Shown here: in pieces, positions 6,631 through 12,315 of the stretch
How positions within the stretch are numbered: the first letter of the stretch is position 1
Layout of the letters: each line of letters begins with the position of its first letter
From: Lachnospiraceae bacterium
GTDB lineage: Bacteria > Bacillota > Clostridia > Lachnospirales > Lachnospiraceae
Direction of reading: 5' to 3'
DNA: 13,507 nucleotides
Assembly: GCA_902363135.1 (NCBI GenBank)
Contig: CABIZF010000023.1
Coordinates: forward strand, 1 to 13,507
Notes under the pieces: generated by a model
Seen by the model: only the letters and a program-made list of their open reading frames with translations
Told to the model about the DNA's origin: nothing
Databases searched by the model: none
Position numbers and translations under genes: made by a program

Positions 6631-7994
6631 ATGTGTCCCTCCTCTCTGTCTGAGCAACTTTTCTGGTGTTGGGGGTCATTTTCTATCTGCTCTGTCTGCT
6701 TTTGGATCGGCTGCTTTTGCCGCTCCTGTGATTCGGTAAACAATTGATACGTCTCTCTGGCCAGGCGATGCTCCTGCCGGATATCCCGTAATGTGACTTT
6801 GCATTTTTCGATCTCCTGCAGTTTTTTCAATCCATTGTCCTCCGGATTGCGCCGGTATTTTTTCCAGAGCAGATCCTTCTGCCTCCGTGTTGCCTGCTGT
6901 TCCTGTTCCAGTGCTTCAAGACGATCCTGCAGTGCCTCCGGCGTCCCGATTTCCTGATCAATGAGATACGCGAGTGCATCTGAGAGCTTCTGCACCTCGA
7001 GAATGTCCTTCCGGTATCTCCACGCCTGCTTTCGTCCCGGCTTCCGGATGCCATAGGTATTGTTCCATCTCCGGTAAAATTCCTTCTGGAAGGGCGTCAT
7101 TTTAAAATGCGGTGCGCGCTGCACTTTCTGGTAAAAGACTGCTTTGATGGCAGCGCGGTCGCCGTAAGTGCGATACCGGTATTCTACCTGTATGAGTCCC
7201 TTTTCCTGTATGCGCTGGCAGATCTCCTGCTTTCCGTACCCTTTTCCAAGCCGCCCGGTACGCACCGGACGTTCGCGGCCTTCCGGTCGCAGGGATAAAT
7301 ATTTACCGTCCCGCACCGCGTAATGCTCCCGCCGGAACCATGCGAGGAATGCCTTATAGCTGTCCGTCTCATGGATCGCCTGATCGATGTCGTCCCTTAT
7401 GATGTCATACCAGCGATACGATGGCTTTTCCGGTCTTTTACCGGCCTGCCAGTCTGCGTACTGCATGCCCTTCCGGTCGCCTGCCGGATCGTACTGCAAC
7501 GTTGGCAGATTGTATTTCCAGCACAGTCGGTCCGTGATCGGCTGAATGCGCCGCTCCCAGTCCTTTTTGGGGGAGTGAAAAATCGCTCCGTCCTCTTTTG
7601 ATACCGAGTCAAAGGTGATATGCGTATGGATGTGGGATCGGTCGTTGTGGACGGCGAATGCATAAAAGTACCGCTCCCCTAAAAGCGCGGCGCAAAATTC
7701 CTGCGCGATCTGGTAGGCCGTCGCCTCGGAGATCCCGCAGTCCGGTGGAAAGGAAAGCATGTAGTGAAAGCCCTGGGTGCAGTTGCCCGCCAGGTTGCTC
7801 TCTTTTCCCCACAGACGCTTATTTTGCTTCATCGTGTCATAGATAATTTCCGGCGAGACTCCGGCATTTCCTCCGATGTACAAACCATCGGCGGTCTTAT
7901 CCGGACGGCAGATGTAGAACAGGTTCTTTTTTAAGTGCGCCGCCGGGTTATTCCCCGGTGTCTCTTTGATCCGCAGAAGACGGGTTACTGCCAT
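6612..7994 (-). CDS. MobA/VirD2-type relaxase (MOBP-like)
   Basis: This 460-residue protein would nick oriT, stay bound to the 5' end through a tyrosine and lead the strand into the recipient. The metal-binding triad motif is clear: 'HNDRSHIHTH' at 116-125, with H121, H123 and H125. The likely catalytic tyrosine is Y28 in 'LFYICRPDKT' of motif I, and 'QGFHYMLSF' at 74-82 is the strand before the triad. After about residue 130 the protein continues with a basic region and, from about 330 to 440, a long coiled coil, typical of Firmicutes relaxases. ATG 7994 lies inside the end of mobC (47-nt overlap) with AGGAGG about 12 nt upstream; a later start would remove Y28. The Pfam Relaxase family is certain by motif; the MOBP subclass is my reading. 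Confidence 0.94.
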   Translation of the reverse strand: MAVTRLLRIKETPGNNPAAHLKKNLFYICRPDKTADGLYIGGNAGVSPEIIYDTMKQNKRLWGKESNLAGNCTQGFHYMLSFPPDCGISEATAYQIAQEFCAALLGERYFYAFAVHNDRSHIHTHITFDSVSKEDGAIFHSPKKDWERRIQPITDRLCWKYNLPTLQYDPAGDRKGMQYADWQAGKRPEKPSYRWYDIIRDDIDQAIHETDSYKAFLAWFRREHYAVRDGKYLSLRPEGRERPVRTGRLGKGYGKQEICQRIQEKGLIQVEYRYRTYGDRAAIKAVFYQKVQRAPHFKMTPFQKEFYRRWNNTYGIRKPGRKQAWRYRKDILEVQKLSDALAYLIDQEIGTPEALQDRLEALEQEQQATRRQKDLLWKKYRRNPEDNGLKKLQEIEKCKVTLRDIRQEHRLARETYQLFTESQERQKQPIQKQTEQIENDPQHQKSCSDREEGHIWKTDR

Positions 7995-8406
7995 CTGCTT
8001 TGCTGGCCTCCTCTCGATTTTCTGTTTCTGGCAGTCGTGTTGACACCGCCAGCATTTCCAGCTGCTGATAAAACTGCTGGTAGCTTCGGCGGATCTCCTC
8101 TAAATACTTCACAAGCAGCTGATAGTCTTCTCTCGTGATGAACCGCTTGGAGTTGCAGGAGCGCACGACCTGATTGATATTGATGCCGACGCGCCGTTCC
8201 TGCTCGGTCAGCCTCTGGAGCATTGCATTGGTCTCGGGCGGGAGCCTTGGCTGACTGCCATAGAACAGCCTCCGACGCATATAGCCAGATTCTGTCATTC
8301 GGTATTGTTCTGCCTGCCGTGCCAGCTGCATGGCTTCCTCTTCCGTCACCCGCACCGCCTTTAGGACTGTTCGAGTGCTATGGACTTTCTCTTTTCTTTT
8401 TGTCAT
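7948..8406 (-). CDS. mobC: MobC-like relaxosome accessory protein
   Basis: The protein has 152 residues. It begins with a basic stretch and 'KAVRVTEEEAMQLARQAEQYRMTESGYMRRRLF', which fits a ribbon-helix-helix DNA-binding fold at residues 14-47. The MobC hallmark 'GININQVVR' is at 74-82, followed by a helix ('DYQLLVKYLEEIRRSYQQFYQQLE'). MobC proteins bind oriT and help the relaxase to melt the nick site; they are usually encoded just before the relaxase, as here. The start at 8406 has AAAGGAA about 5-8 nt upstream. The last 15 codons overlap the relaxase gene, so the two are translated together. An intrinsic terminator sits only 30 nt before the start codon and no promoter is evident between, so expression may depend on read-through. 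Confidence 0.9.
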   Translation of the reverse strand: MTKRKEKVHSTRTVLKAVRVTEEEAMQLARQAEQYRMTESGYMRRRLFYGSQPRLPPETNAMLQRLTEQERRVGININQVVRSCNSKRFITREDYQLLVKYLEEIRRSYQQFYQQLEMLAVSTRLPETENREEASKADGSNPSSADQRDTGE

Positions 8407-8437
8407 CGTGATTCCTTTCTTTGATTTTTGGGTATAG

Positions 8438-8470
8438 AAAAAGCAGCTAATCTGCTGACTAACTGCTTTC
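8438..8470 (-). terminator. Intrinsic terminator between the 56-residue gene and mobC
   Basis: Read on the minus strand, 8469-8457 pairs with 8452-8440 over 13 bp (two G-U pairs) around a 4-nt loop (8456-8453). The 3' arm runs into a U-tract (UUUUU at 8442-8438). It lies 20 nt after the stop of the 56-residue gene and about 30 nt before the mobC start. The shape is that of a rho-independent terminator, and it should reduce transcription from the promoter at 8682-8710 into mobC and the relaxase gene. Confidence 0.75.
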
Positions 8471-8489
8471 CTGCCTTTTCCTGATTCTT

Positions 8490-8660
8490 TTAGTTTTCAA
8501 AATCCTGTTTCATTTCTGCTTCCACTTCATCTGCCGAATAGACTCTACCCGACCGAATATCATCCATTCCCTTTTCTATCTCTGCATCAAACTGTTTTTT
8601 TGTAAGAGTGTCATACCTTACAGGCTCCTCACCTAAAGCTATGTTTCTTACTTTTGCCAT
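8490..8660 (-). CDS. 56-residue antitoxin-like protein (RelB/DinJ-type C-terminal pattern), no toxin partner seen
   Basis: The ATG at 8660 has AGGAGG 8 nt upstream. The product starts 'MAKVRNIALGEEPVRYDTLT' and continues 'FDAEIEKGMDDIRSGRVYSADEVEAEMKQDF'. The second half has the 'D.EIEKG..D...GR....EEV...M...F' pattern that is common at the C-terminus of RelB/DinJ-like and related small antitoxins, where it binds a RelE/ParE toxin. A DNA-binding N-terminus is short here. Downstream there are only 83 nt to mobC, filled by a terminator, and upstream lies the oriT-like region, so no toxin gene is next to it. It has its own promoter and terminator. It could be an orphan antitoxin against a chromosomal or distant toxin, or a small repressor of the transfer genes. 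The gene is well supported; the function is a guess from pattern. Confidence 0.72.
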   Translation of the reverse strand: MAKVRNIALGEEPVRYDTLTKKQFDAEIEKGMDDIRSGRVYSADEVEAEMKQDFEN

Positions 8661-8681
8661 ACATACCGCCTCCTACATCTG

Positions 8682-8710
8682 ATTCTATTGCCTTTATCTT
8701 AAAATTGCAA
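8682..8710 (-). promoter_or_regulatory. Sigma-70/SigA-type promoter for the 56-residue gene
   Basis: On the minus strand a -35 box TTGCAA (8710-8705) is followed after exactly 17 nt by a -10 box TAGAAT (8687-8682), five of six matches to TATAAT. The ATG of the 56-residue gene starts 22 nt after the -10 box. This is the clearest promoter in the transfer region and the only obvious one between the membrane-protein genes and mobC. Confidence 0.65.
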
Positions 8711-8721
8711 TATACTTGCAA
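8705..8721. promoter_or_regulatory. Palindromic operator candidate overlapping the -35 box
   Basis: TTGCAA at 8705-8710 and again at 8716-8721 are separated by 5 nt. Each copy is its own reverse complement, so the whole is a dyad with centres one helical turn (11 bp) apart. One half is the -35 element of the promoter. A dimeric repressor such as MobC (ribbon-helix-helix) or the 56-residue protein could bind here; this is inference. Confidence 0.45.
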
Positions 8722-8741
8722 ACACTTTCCTTGCGACTCCA

Positions 8742-8840
8742 AAGCTGGCCTGCAGCCAGCTTCTACATCCGCGCTTCCTCGCGAATGGCAAGATACGCCA
8801 ATGTTATACATTCGCATCTTGTCAGGGGAAGCTCCCCTGA
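8742..8840. other. Candidate origin of transfer (oriT): cluster of three inverted repeats with nic-like motifs
   Basis: Three dyads are packed in 99 bp, upstream of mobC and the relaxase gene. (1) AAGCTGGC/GCCAGCTT, 8742-8749 with 8755-8762. (2) An imperfect repeat, 8789-8803 with 8809-8821, arms CAAGATACGCCAATG and CATTCGCATCTTG around TTATA. (3) TCAGGGGA/TCCCCTGA, 8822-8829 with 8833-8840. The outer arms of repeat 2 carry ATCTTG: TATCTTGC on the minus strand (8795-8788) and CATCTTGT on the plus strand (8815-8822). Both differ by one base from the YATCCTGY nick core known for MOBP relaxases such as RP4. Cluster and position fit an oriT; the exact nick site and strand are not proven. Confidence 0.6.
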
Positions 8841-9200
8841 TACCCCTAAATTGCCGCCCGTTTGCCAGTTTTTCCGGCTTTTTTCCGGGCTGTCTGCAGG
8901 CGGCTGATTCTTGAATAATTCCGGGCTGCTGCTAACGAGCAGCCACCTCCTCCAGCCCTTGGGCCGTGCGATCGCAATTCCGGCTCTGGCCGCTTTTCTT
9001 TTCAACTGCTTCCAGTCCTTTTTGCTTTTGCCGATCCATATCGCGATCGCTATGCTATGCCGATCCTGCAGATGCAGCTTTGGCATTTTCTGGTCGAGCT
9101 GCTGCAAAAGCCACAAGATAGCAAGGCCCTCTGCCAGTTTTTGCGAATCGGAACGCACACCATATCTCCCTGATATCAGAATGATTTCTGCTTCATTCAT
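8763..9200 (-). CDS. 145-residue basic protein, function unknown; 3' end overlaps the oriT candidate
   Basis: The ATG at 9200 overlaps the stop of the preceding 42-residue frame (ATGA), with AAAGGAA just upstream. The first 95 residues look like a folded protein: 'MNEAEIILISGRYGVRSDSQ', a helix 'LAEGLAILWLLQQLDQK', then 'SIAIAIWIGKSKKDWKQLKRKAARAGIAI' with many lysines and arginines. From about residue 110 the sequence is translated from the inverted-repeat cluster ('NLGVSGELPLTRCECITLAYLAIREEARM') and may not be under selection as protein. I do not know the family. A basic protein encoded next to oriT could bind it. The upstream coupling and good start make the gene likely; the exact C-terminal reading is less sure. 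Confidence 0.6.
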   Translation of the reverse strand: MNEAEIILISGRYGVRSDSQKLAEGLAILWLLQQLDQKMPKLHLQDRHSIAIAIWIGKSKKDWKQLKRKAARAGIAIARPKGWRRWLLVSSSPELFKNQPPADSPEKSRKNWQTGGNLGVSGELPLTRCECITLAYLAIREEARM

Positions 9201-9325
9201 CCATTTCCTTTCACACTTTTTTCAAATGTTTTCCATATTTCTGACACAGACACACAGTATCCTGTAATCACATCAAAGCCATACAGCTTTTTTACATAGA
9301 TTTCTTTTTCATATCGCCGGGGCAT
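9197..9325 (-). CDS. 42-residue frame with its start codon in a hairpin loop, possible small gene
   Basis: GGAGG at 9336-9340 precedes an ATG at 9325 by 10 nt, and the frame (product 'MPRRYEKEIYVKKLYGFDVITG...') ends in an ATGA overlap with the 145-residue gene. The overlaps and ribosome binding site make translation plausible. The ATG lies in the loop of a perfect 8-bp GC-only stem (9316-9323 with 9328-9335), so initiation may be blocked or conditional. It could serve as a leader that couples translation to the next gene. No family is recognised. Confidence 0.45.
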   Translation of the reverse strand: MPRRYEKEIYVKKLYGFDVITGYCVSVSEIWKTFEKSVKGNG

Positions 9326-9335
9326 TTGCCCCGGC
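9316..9335 (-). promoter_or_regulatory. GC-rich hairpin at a translation start
   Basis: GCCGGGGC at 9316-9323 pairs perfectly with GCCCCGGC at 9328-9335 around a 4-nt loop that contains two bases of the start ATG. The Shine-Dalgarno GGAGG directly abuts the stem on the 5' side of the mRNA. The minus strand has no U-tract after the stem, so it is not a terminator for this operon. A translational gate for the 42-residue and 145-residue frames is a reasonable reading. Confidence 0.5.
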
Positions 9336-9344
9336 CCTCCTTTT

Positions 9345-9509
9345 TTACTCGGAAAAATATCTGATTTCCTGTTTCTCCAAGAGTTCCCGCTGTTTTTTCT
9401 GATAGACTTCCTTACTGATTGTTCCCTCCATATAATAGGCCAAAAGTAACTTTGCTTCCTCATCCGGCACTACCTGGTCGTCGATGGTTCTCGCGTTGTC
9501 TTCCTGCAT
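9345..9509 (-). CDS. 54-residue acidic protein downstream of the ArdC-like gene, function unknown
   Basis: The ATG at 9509 is preceded by AAAGGAG at 9 nt. The product starts 'MQEDNARTIDDQVVPDEEAK' and ends with a helix pair, 'LLLAYYMEGTISKEVYQKKQ' and 'RELLEKQEIRYFSE'. The 'YYMEGTISKEVYQKKQRELLE' stretch resembles the short helix-turn-helix tail often seen in small conjugation or recombinase-associated proteins (SHOCT-like), but I would not name it. The gene overlaps the end of the ArdC-like gene by 40 nt in another frame, so translation is coupled. It is too short for family assignment. Confidence 0.68.
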   Translation of the reverse strand: MQEDNARTIDDQVVPDEEAKLLLAYYMEGTISKEVYQKKQRELLEKQEIRYFSE

Positions 9510-10471
9510 GCTTTAATGCTCCTTTCTTCCGGTTCTTCGATTTGTGGACGGAGTTTTTCTTTTATCCTTGGGCTGGCATCCAGAATCAGGTTGGCTGCTT
9601 TTTTTGCCTGATTCGCCGCAAAATACAGGTCTGCCGGTTTTCCTGCCCTGATCCGGCTGTACCAGCCCTGCAGGTAAGCCACATTATTTTCCATGCTCCG
9701 ATCATCCTGCAGCCTCGTCGCTGCACAGAGAAAAGATGCGGAGATCTCTGCTACCAGTTCTTCTTTTGCATAAGCCAATCCCGTCCGTTCCGCGATAAAG
9801 TGTCCTGTGCTGTGTGCAAGTTCATGAAATACTGTAGAATAATACTGATATTGACTGGAAAATTGCTCTTTTGCTGGAAGCACGACGGTCTTTCCCTGTG
9901 AGTATGCCTTGTCTCCGCCATCCCGCGTCACGATCTCAATCCTGTATTTTTGGCTGTAATCTGCAATCAGTGCATCGGCCAGCCTGCTGATCTTGGTCGC
10001 ATCATGCGAAAACTCCGGTATCTTGAAATGGCTCTGCAGCCCTTTCACATCTGCGATGTGGAACTCCCTTGTATAGCGCACGCGGAATGTCTCGATTACC
10101 GGCTGTCCATGCTCATCCAGTACCTCTTTCCCTTGTTCATCTTTTTTAAATACCGGAATATTCTGATAAACGTAAGCCTGCCGCGCCCCTTTCCGGATAT
10201 GTACTTCCGGCCTTTCTTTTTGCATCTGGCAAATGCTCCGGTAGCTCAAATATTCTCCCGGCTCTAAGAAAAAATAATTGACTGCCGCGGAAAAAGGACG
10301 ATTTGGGGTATGATAGCTGCAGGCATACGGCGCATGCGTCCACGGCTTTATCCACGTGAAACGCTCCCCGGTATCGAGTGCTTGCTCAATTTTCTGCAGT
10401 AGCTGTGCCTGTATAATATCAAAAATACTTACCTTTTTTACCTGACCTGCTGTTTCTGACTCTGCCCGCAT
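9470..10471 (-). CDS. ArdC-like protein: N-terminal ssDNA-binding domain plus zinc metallopeptidase domain
   Basis: The protein has 333 residues. Residues about 15-150 match the ArdC N-terminal domain (DUF1738): 'WIKPWTHAPYACSYHTPNRPFSAAVNYFFL', then a basic 'IRKGARQAYVY' and 'FRVRYTREFHIADVKGL'. The second domain is a zincin with 'HELAHSTGH' at 216-224 (H216, E217, H220) and 'EELVAEISASFL' at 237-248, where E242 is the likely third ligand. This is the layout of ArdC antirestriction proteins and of plasmid-primase-linked proteins. ArdC is known to bind single-stranded DNA and protect incoming DNA from restriction. All active-site residues are present. The ATG at 10471 has AGGGGGTG upstream and follows the previous stop by 13 nt. 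Some relatives have no antirestriction activity, so that role is inferred. Confidence 0.88.
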   Translation of the reverse strand: MRAESETAGQVKKVSIFDIIQAQLLQKIEQALDTGERFTWIKPWTHAPYACSYHTPNRPFSAAVNYFFLEPGEYLSYRSICQMQKERPEVHIRKGARQAYVYQNIPVFKKDEQGKEVLDEHGQPVIETFRVRYTREFHIADVKGLQSHFKIPEFSHDATKISRLADALIADYSQKYRIEIVTRDGGDKAYSQGKTVVLPAKEQFSSQYQYYSTVFHELAHSTGHFIAERTGLAYAKEELVAEISASFLCAATRLQDDRSMENNVAYLQGWYSRIRAGKPADLYFAANQAKKAANLILDASPRIKEKLRPQIEEPEERSIKACRKTTREPSTTR

Positions 10472-10484
10472 CCCGTTTCACCCC

Positions 10485-11669
10485 CTATAAACCACTGAAC
10501 TGGAAGCTGTTTTTCTGCTTGTTGTAAATAGCGTTAAGGTTCTGTCCGGTACTGAGCGTGATCTGGATGTTTGCTTTTCCGGCATTCGCATCGATCTCAT
10601 AATTATTCATCGTCCCCGTGATCGTACCGGTCAGCCCGGACTGCACGACATAATCAAATGCCTTCTGGTAAAAAACCTCTTCTCCCCCAACGTAATCTAA
10701 AAACGCAGTTGAGACAGATAACAAGTCTAAAGAGATCGTCACCTGCTGAACGGGCTGGCTGCTGCCACCGGATGGCAGATAAGAAGAAGGGGACGATGCT
10801 GCGCCACCTGCCTGCGTGTCCTGTGTAGTTCCCTGTGGTGATCCGCCTGCCGTAATCTGTGCCTCCGGCATTTCTCCGGTAAACGTATAGGCATCCTGCT
10901 GTACATCGTAGACTGCCAGCACCTTCCACTCCGGATCATCGTTGAAATAAATGTAGTGGAATATTTTGTTTGCATCTGCTTCCCCGGCATACCGTTCTGT
11001 GCTGAATGTCACATCCGTCACACTGCGGTACTCGGACCTGGCCGAATCCATATGCAGGGCATCCCCAAGCTGCTGCAGAAATTTTTCTTCTTCAAACATC
11101 CCGTTGTAGGACGTAATGATATCTGCATCGAGCCCGTGCAGGCGCAGGCCATACGGCAGCTGTTTCTCTGTCTGCGGCTGTGTTTCCGATTCTGATGTCT
11201 CTGACTCCTGCGTCTCTGGCTCCTGCCCGGTTCGCGTTTCGGCCGCCTTTTCGGTCTCAAGATCGCGGAACCTGAAACTCACGAGTACATCCTTTTCCGG
11301 CATGGGAAAGAGCACCCGCTCATCTTCTGCCGCCGTTCTGGAACGCTGCGTATTGATGCTGTTAAACTGGTGATCCATCACGGAGACACTCTCCAGCTCT
11401 TTCCCTTCCTTCGGCGATACAATCAGTTCCACCATTGTGTCCGGAACAACGTCAAGCACAGCCTCATCCTCTGAATCGCTCTGCAGATAAGACTCCGGAA
11501 AAGAAATGTCCGCCTCCCCGGTCTTATACAGCCGCACCTCATATTTGACCGGTGCTGGTTCTGTCACCTTCCCCCGCCCGGAAATATATAACAGTGCTAC
11601 CGCAACCACCGTCAGAAAAATGACCACTCCCATTAAAATATACATTTTTTTATTTCTCCTCTTGTACAT
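10485..11669 (-). CDS. Single-pass membrane protein with large external part and an apparent internal repeat, function unknown
   Basis: The protein has 394 residues from the ATG at 11669, which has AGGAGG 6 nt upstream; an earlier ATG at 11693 lacks one. A basic start ('MYKRRNKK') and a membrane helix at about 9-29 ('YILMGVVIFLTVVAVALLYI') predict a signal anchor with the rest outside. An Ala/Glu/Thr/Ser-rich linker is at about 138-171, and a Gly/Ser/Pro-rich one at about 267-308. The two stretches around them, about 172-266 and 309-394, look related: each ends in 'L.A+Y+.Q...+.F.G' ('LAVYDVQQDAYTFTG' and 'LNAIYNKQKNSFQFSG'). I do not recognise a family. With the previous gene it may form part of the secretion channel at the cell envelope. 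It overlaps the previous gene by 20 nt. Confidence 0.82.
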   Translation of the reverse strand: MYKRRNKKMYILMGVVIFLTVVAVALLYISGRGKVTEPAPVKYEVRLYKTGEADISFPESYLQSDSEDEAVLDVVPDTMVELIVSPKEGKELESVSVMDHQFNSINTQRSRTAAEDERVLFPMPEKDVLVSFRFRDLETEKAAETRTGQEPETQESETSESETQPQTEKQLPYGLRLHGLDADIITSYNGMFEEEKFLQQLGDALHMDSARSEYRSVTDVTFSTERYAGEADANKIFHYIYFNDDPEWKVLAVYDVQQDAYTFTGEMPEAQITAGGSPQGTTQDTQAGGAASSPSSYLPSGGSSQPVQQVTISLDLLSVSTAFLDYVGGEEVFYQKAFDYVVQSGLTGTITGTMNNYEIDANAGKANIQITLSTGQNLNAIYNKQKNSFQFSGL

Positions 11670-12300
11670 GGGCTTCCTCCTTATCTCGTACATCCTTCAA
11701 TGAATAAATGCTGTAAAAATCCAGCTCTTTCTCATAACTGCATAAAAAGAGCTCCGAATTTCCATCCGAAGCAATGATTTCAATCTGATACGTCAGCTCT
11801 GCCTCATCCTCACTGACTTTTTCGACTACATCAATCTGCTGTACTTCTATGAGCCCACCGTAGAGCATGTACAGGTAGTCCGATACTGCATCTGAAAATG
11901 CTTCCCGCCTGGTTCCGATCAGCTCCTGCATTCCGCCTTGGGCGGTCTCGGTATAGGCCGGATGGAAGTTGCGTCTGGCTGCCTCGAGCTGTGTCTGCAT
12001 CTCTTCCGCCTGCTTTTGCGATGGCTCCGATCCTGCTACTGTTGCCGGTTGCGTTTCTTCCGGATCTGTCTGTCCTTCCGATTCTGTCTCATCCGGCAGA
12101 TTCCTTTCGATGTGCTCTGTTTGCATTTTGGTTTCTTTTATCTGGTACAGCGATTGCTCCGTGTCCCGTTCCAGTTGCTTTGCAGCCTTCTGGACGATTT
12201 TTCCGGTCACGGTATGGAGCACTCTTGGGACTGCCATCGTAAGAAGGAAGAGCCCAAAAAGTAATAGTAGATAAATTGCAATTCGTTTTTTATGGTTCAT
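11650..12300 (-). CDS. Membrane-anchored protein, VirB8/TcpC-like candidate by layout
   Basis: The protein has 216 residues, with AAGGAGG about 9 nt before the ATG at 12300, and the start lies 15 nt after the hydrolase stop. One membrane helix is at about 7-24 ('IAIYLLLLFGLFLLTMAV'), followed by a helix with a coiled-coil look (about 35-67), an acidic Glu/Thr linker (68-100), and a C-terminal alpha/beta domain (about 128-205) with 'FSDAVSDYLYMLY', 'VEVQQIDVVEKVSEDEAELTYQIEII' and 'LFLCSYEKELDFYSIYSL'. A short N-terminal anchor with an NTF2-like external domain is the layout of VirB8 and TcpC scaffold proteins; that match is by shape and context only, not by sequence motif. Other roles are possible. 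Confidence 0.78.
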   Translation of the reverse strand: MNHKKRIAIYLLLLFGLFLLTMAVPRVLHTVTGKIVQKAAKQLERDTEQSLYQIKETKMQTEHIERNLPDETESEGQTDPEETQPATVAGSEPSQKQAEEMQTQLEAARRNFHPAYTETAQGGMQELIGTRREAFSDAVSDYLYMLYGGLIEVQQIDVVEKVSEDEAELTYQIEIIASDGNSELFLCSYEKELDFYSIYSLKDVRDKEEAHVQEEK

Positions 12301-12315
12301 CGCATCACCTCCTTC

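Noticed and set aside
8407..8489. Missing toxin gene next to the antitoxin-like gene
   Set aside because: The 83-nt space contains only the terminator and the mobC ribosome binding site; no toxin frame fits on either strand.
8629..8817. Minus-strand 62-residue frame spanning oriT and the promoter
   Set aside because: It overlaps the 56-residue gene and its promoter in another frame, lacks a ribosome binding site, and reads through all regulatory structures.
8654..8914. Plus-strand 86-residue frame across the oriT candidate
   Set aside because: No ribosome binding site, low-complexity composition, and it runs antisense to the promoter, the small gene and the inverted repeats; best explained as a shadow of conserved oriT DNA.
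8968..9050. Two copies of GCGATCGC (8968-8975 and 9043-9050)
   Set aside because: Only two copies, both inside a coding frame; not enough for a dispersed repeat or a binding-site array.
9316..9346. Plus-strand intrinsic terminator (GC-rich hairpin followed by TTTTTT)
   Set aside because: Five bases separate the stem from the T-run, and no plus-strand gene ends nearby; the T-run is the complement of the stop and Shine-Dalgarno region of minus-strand genes.
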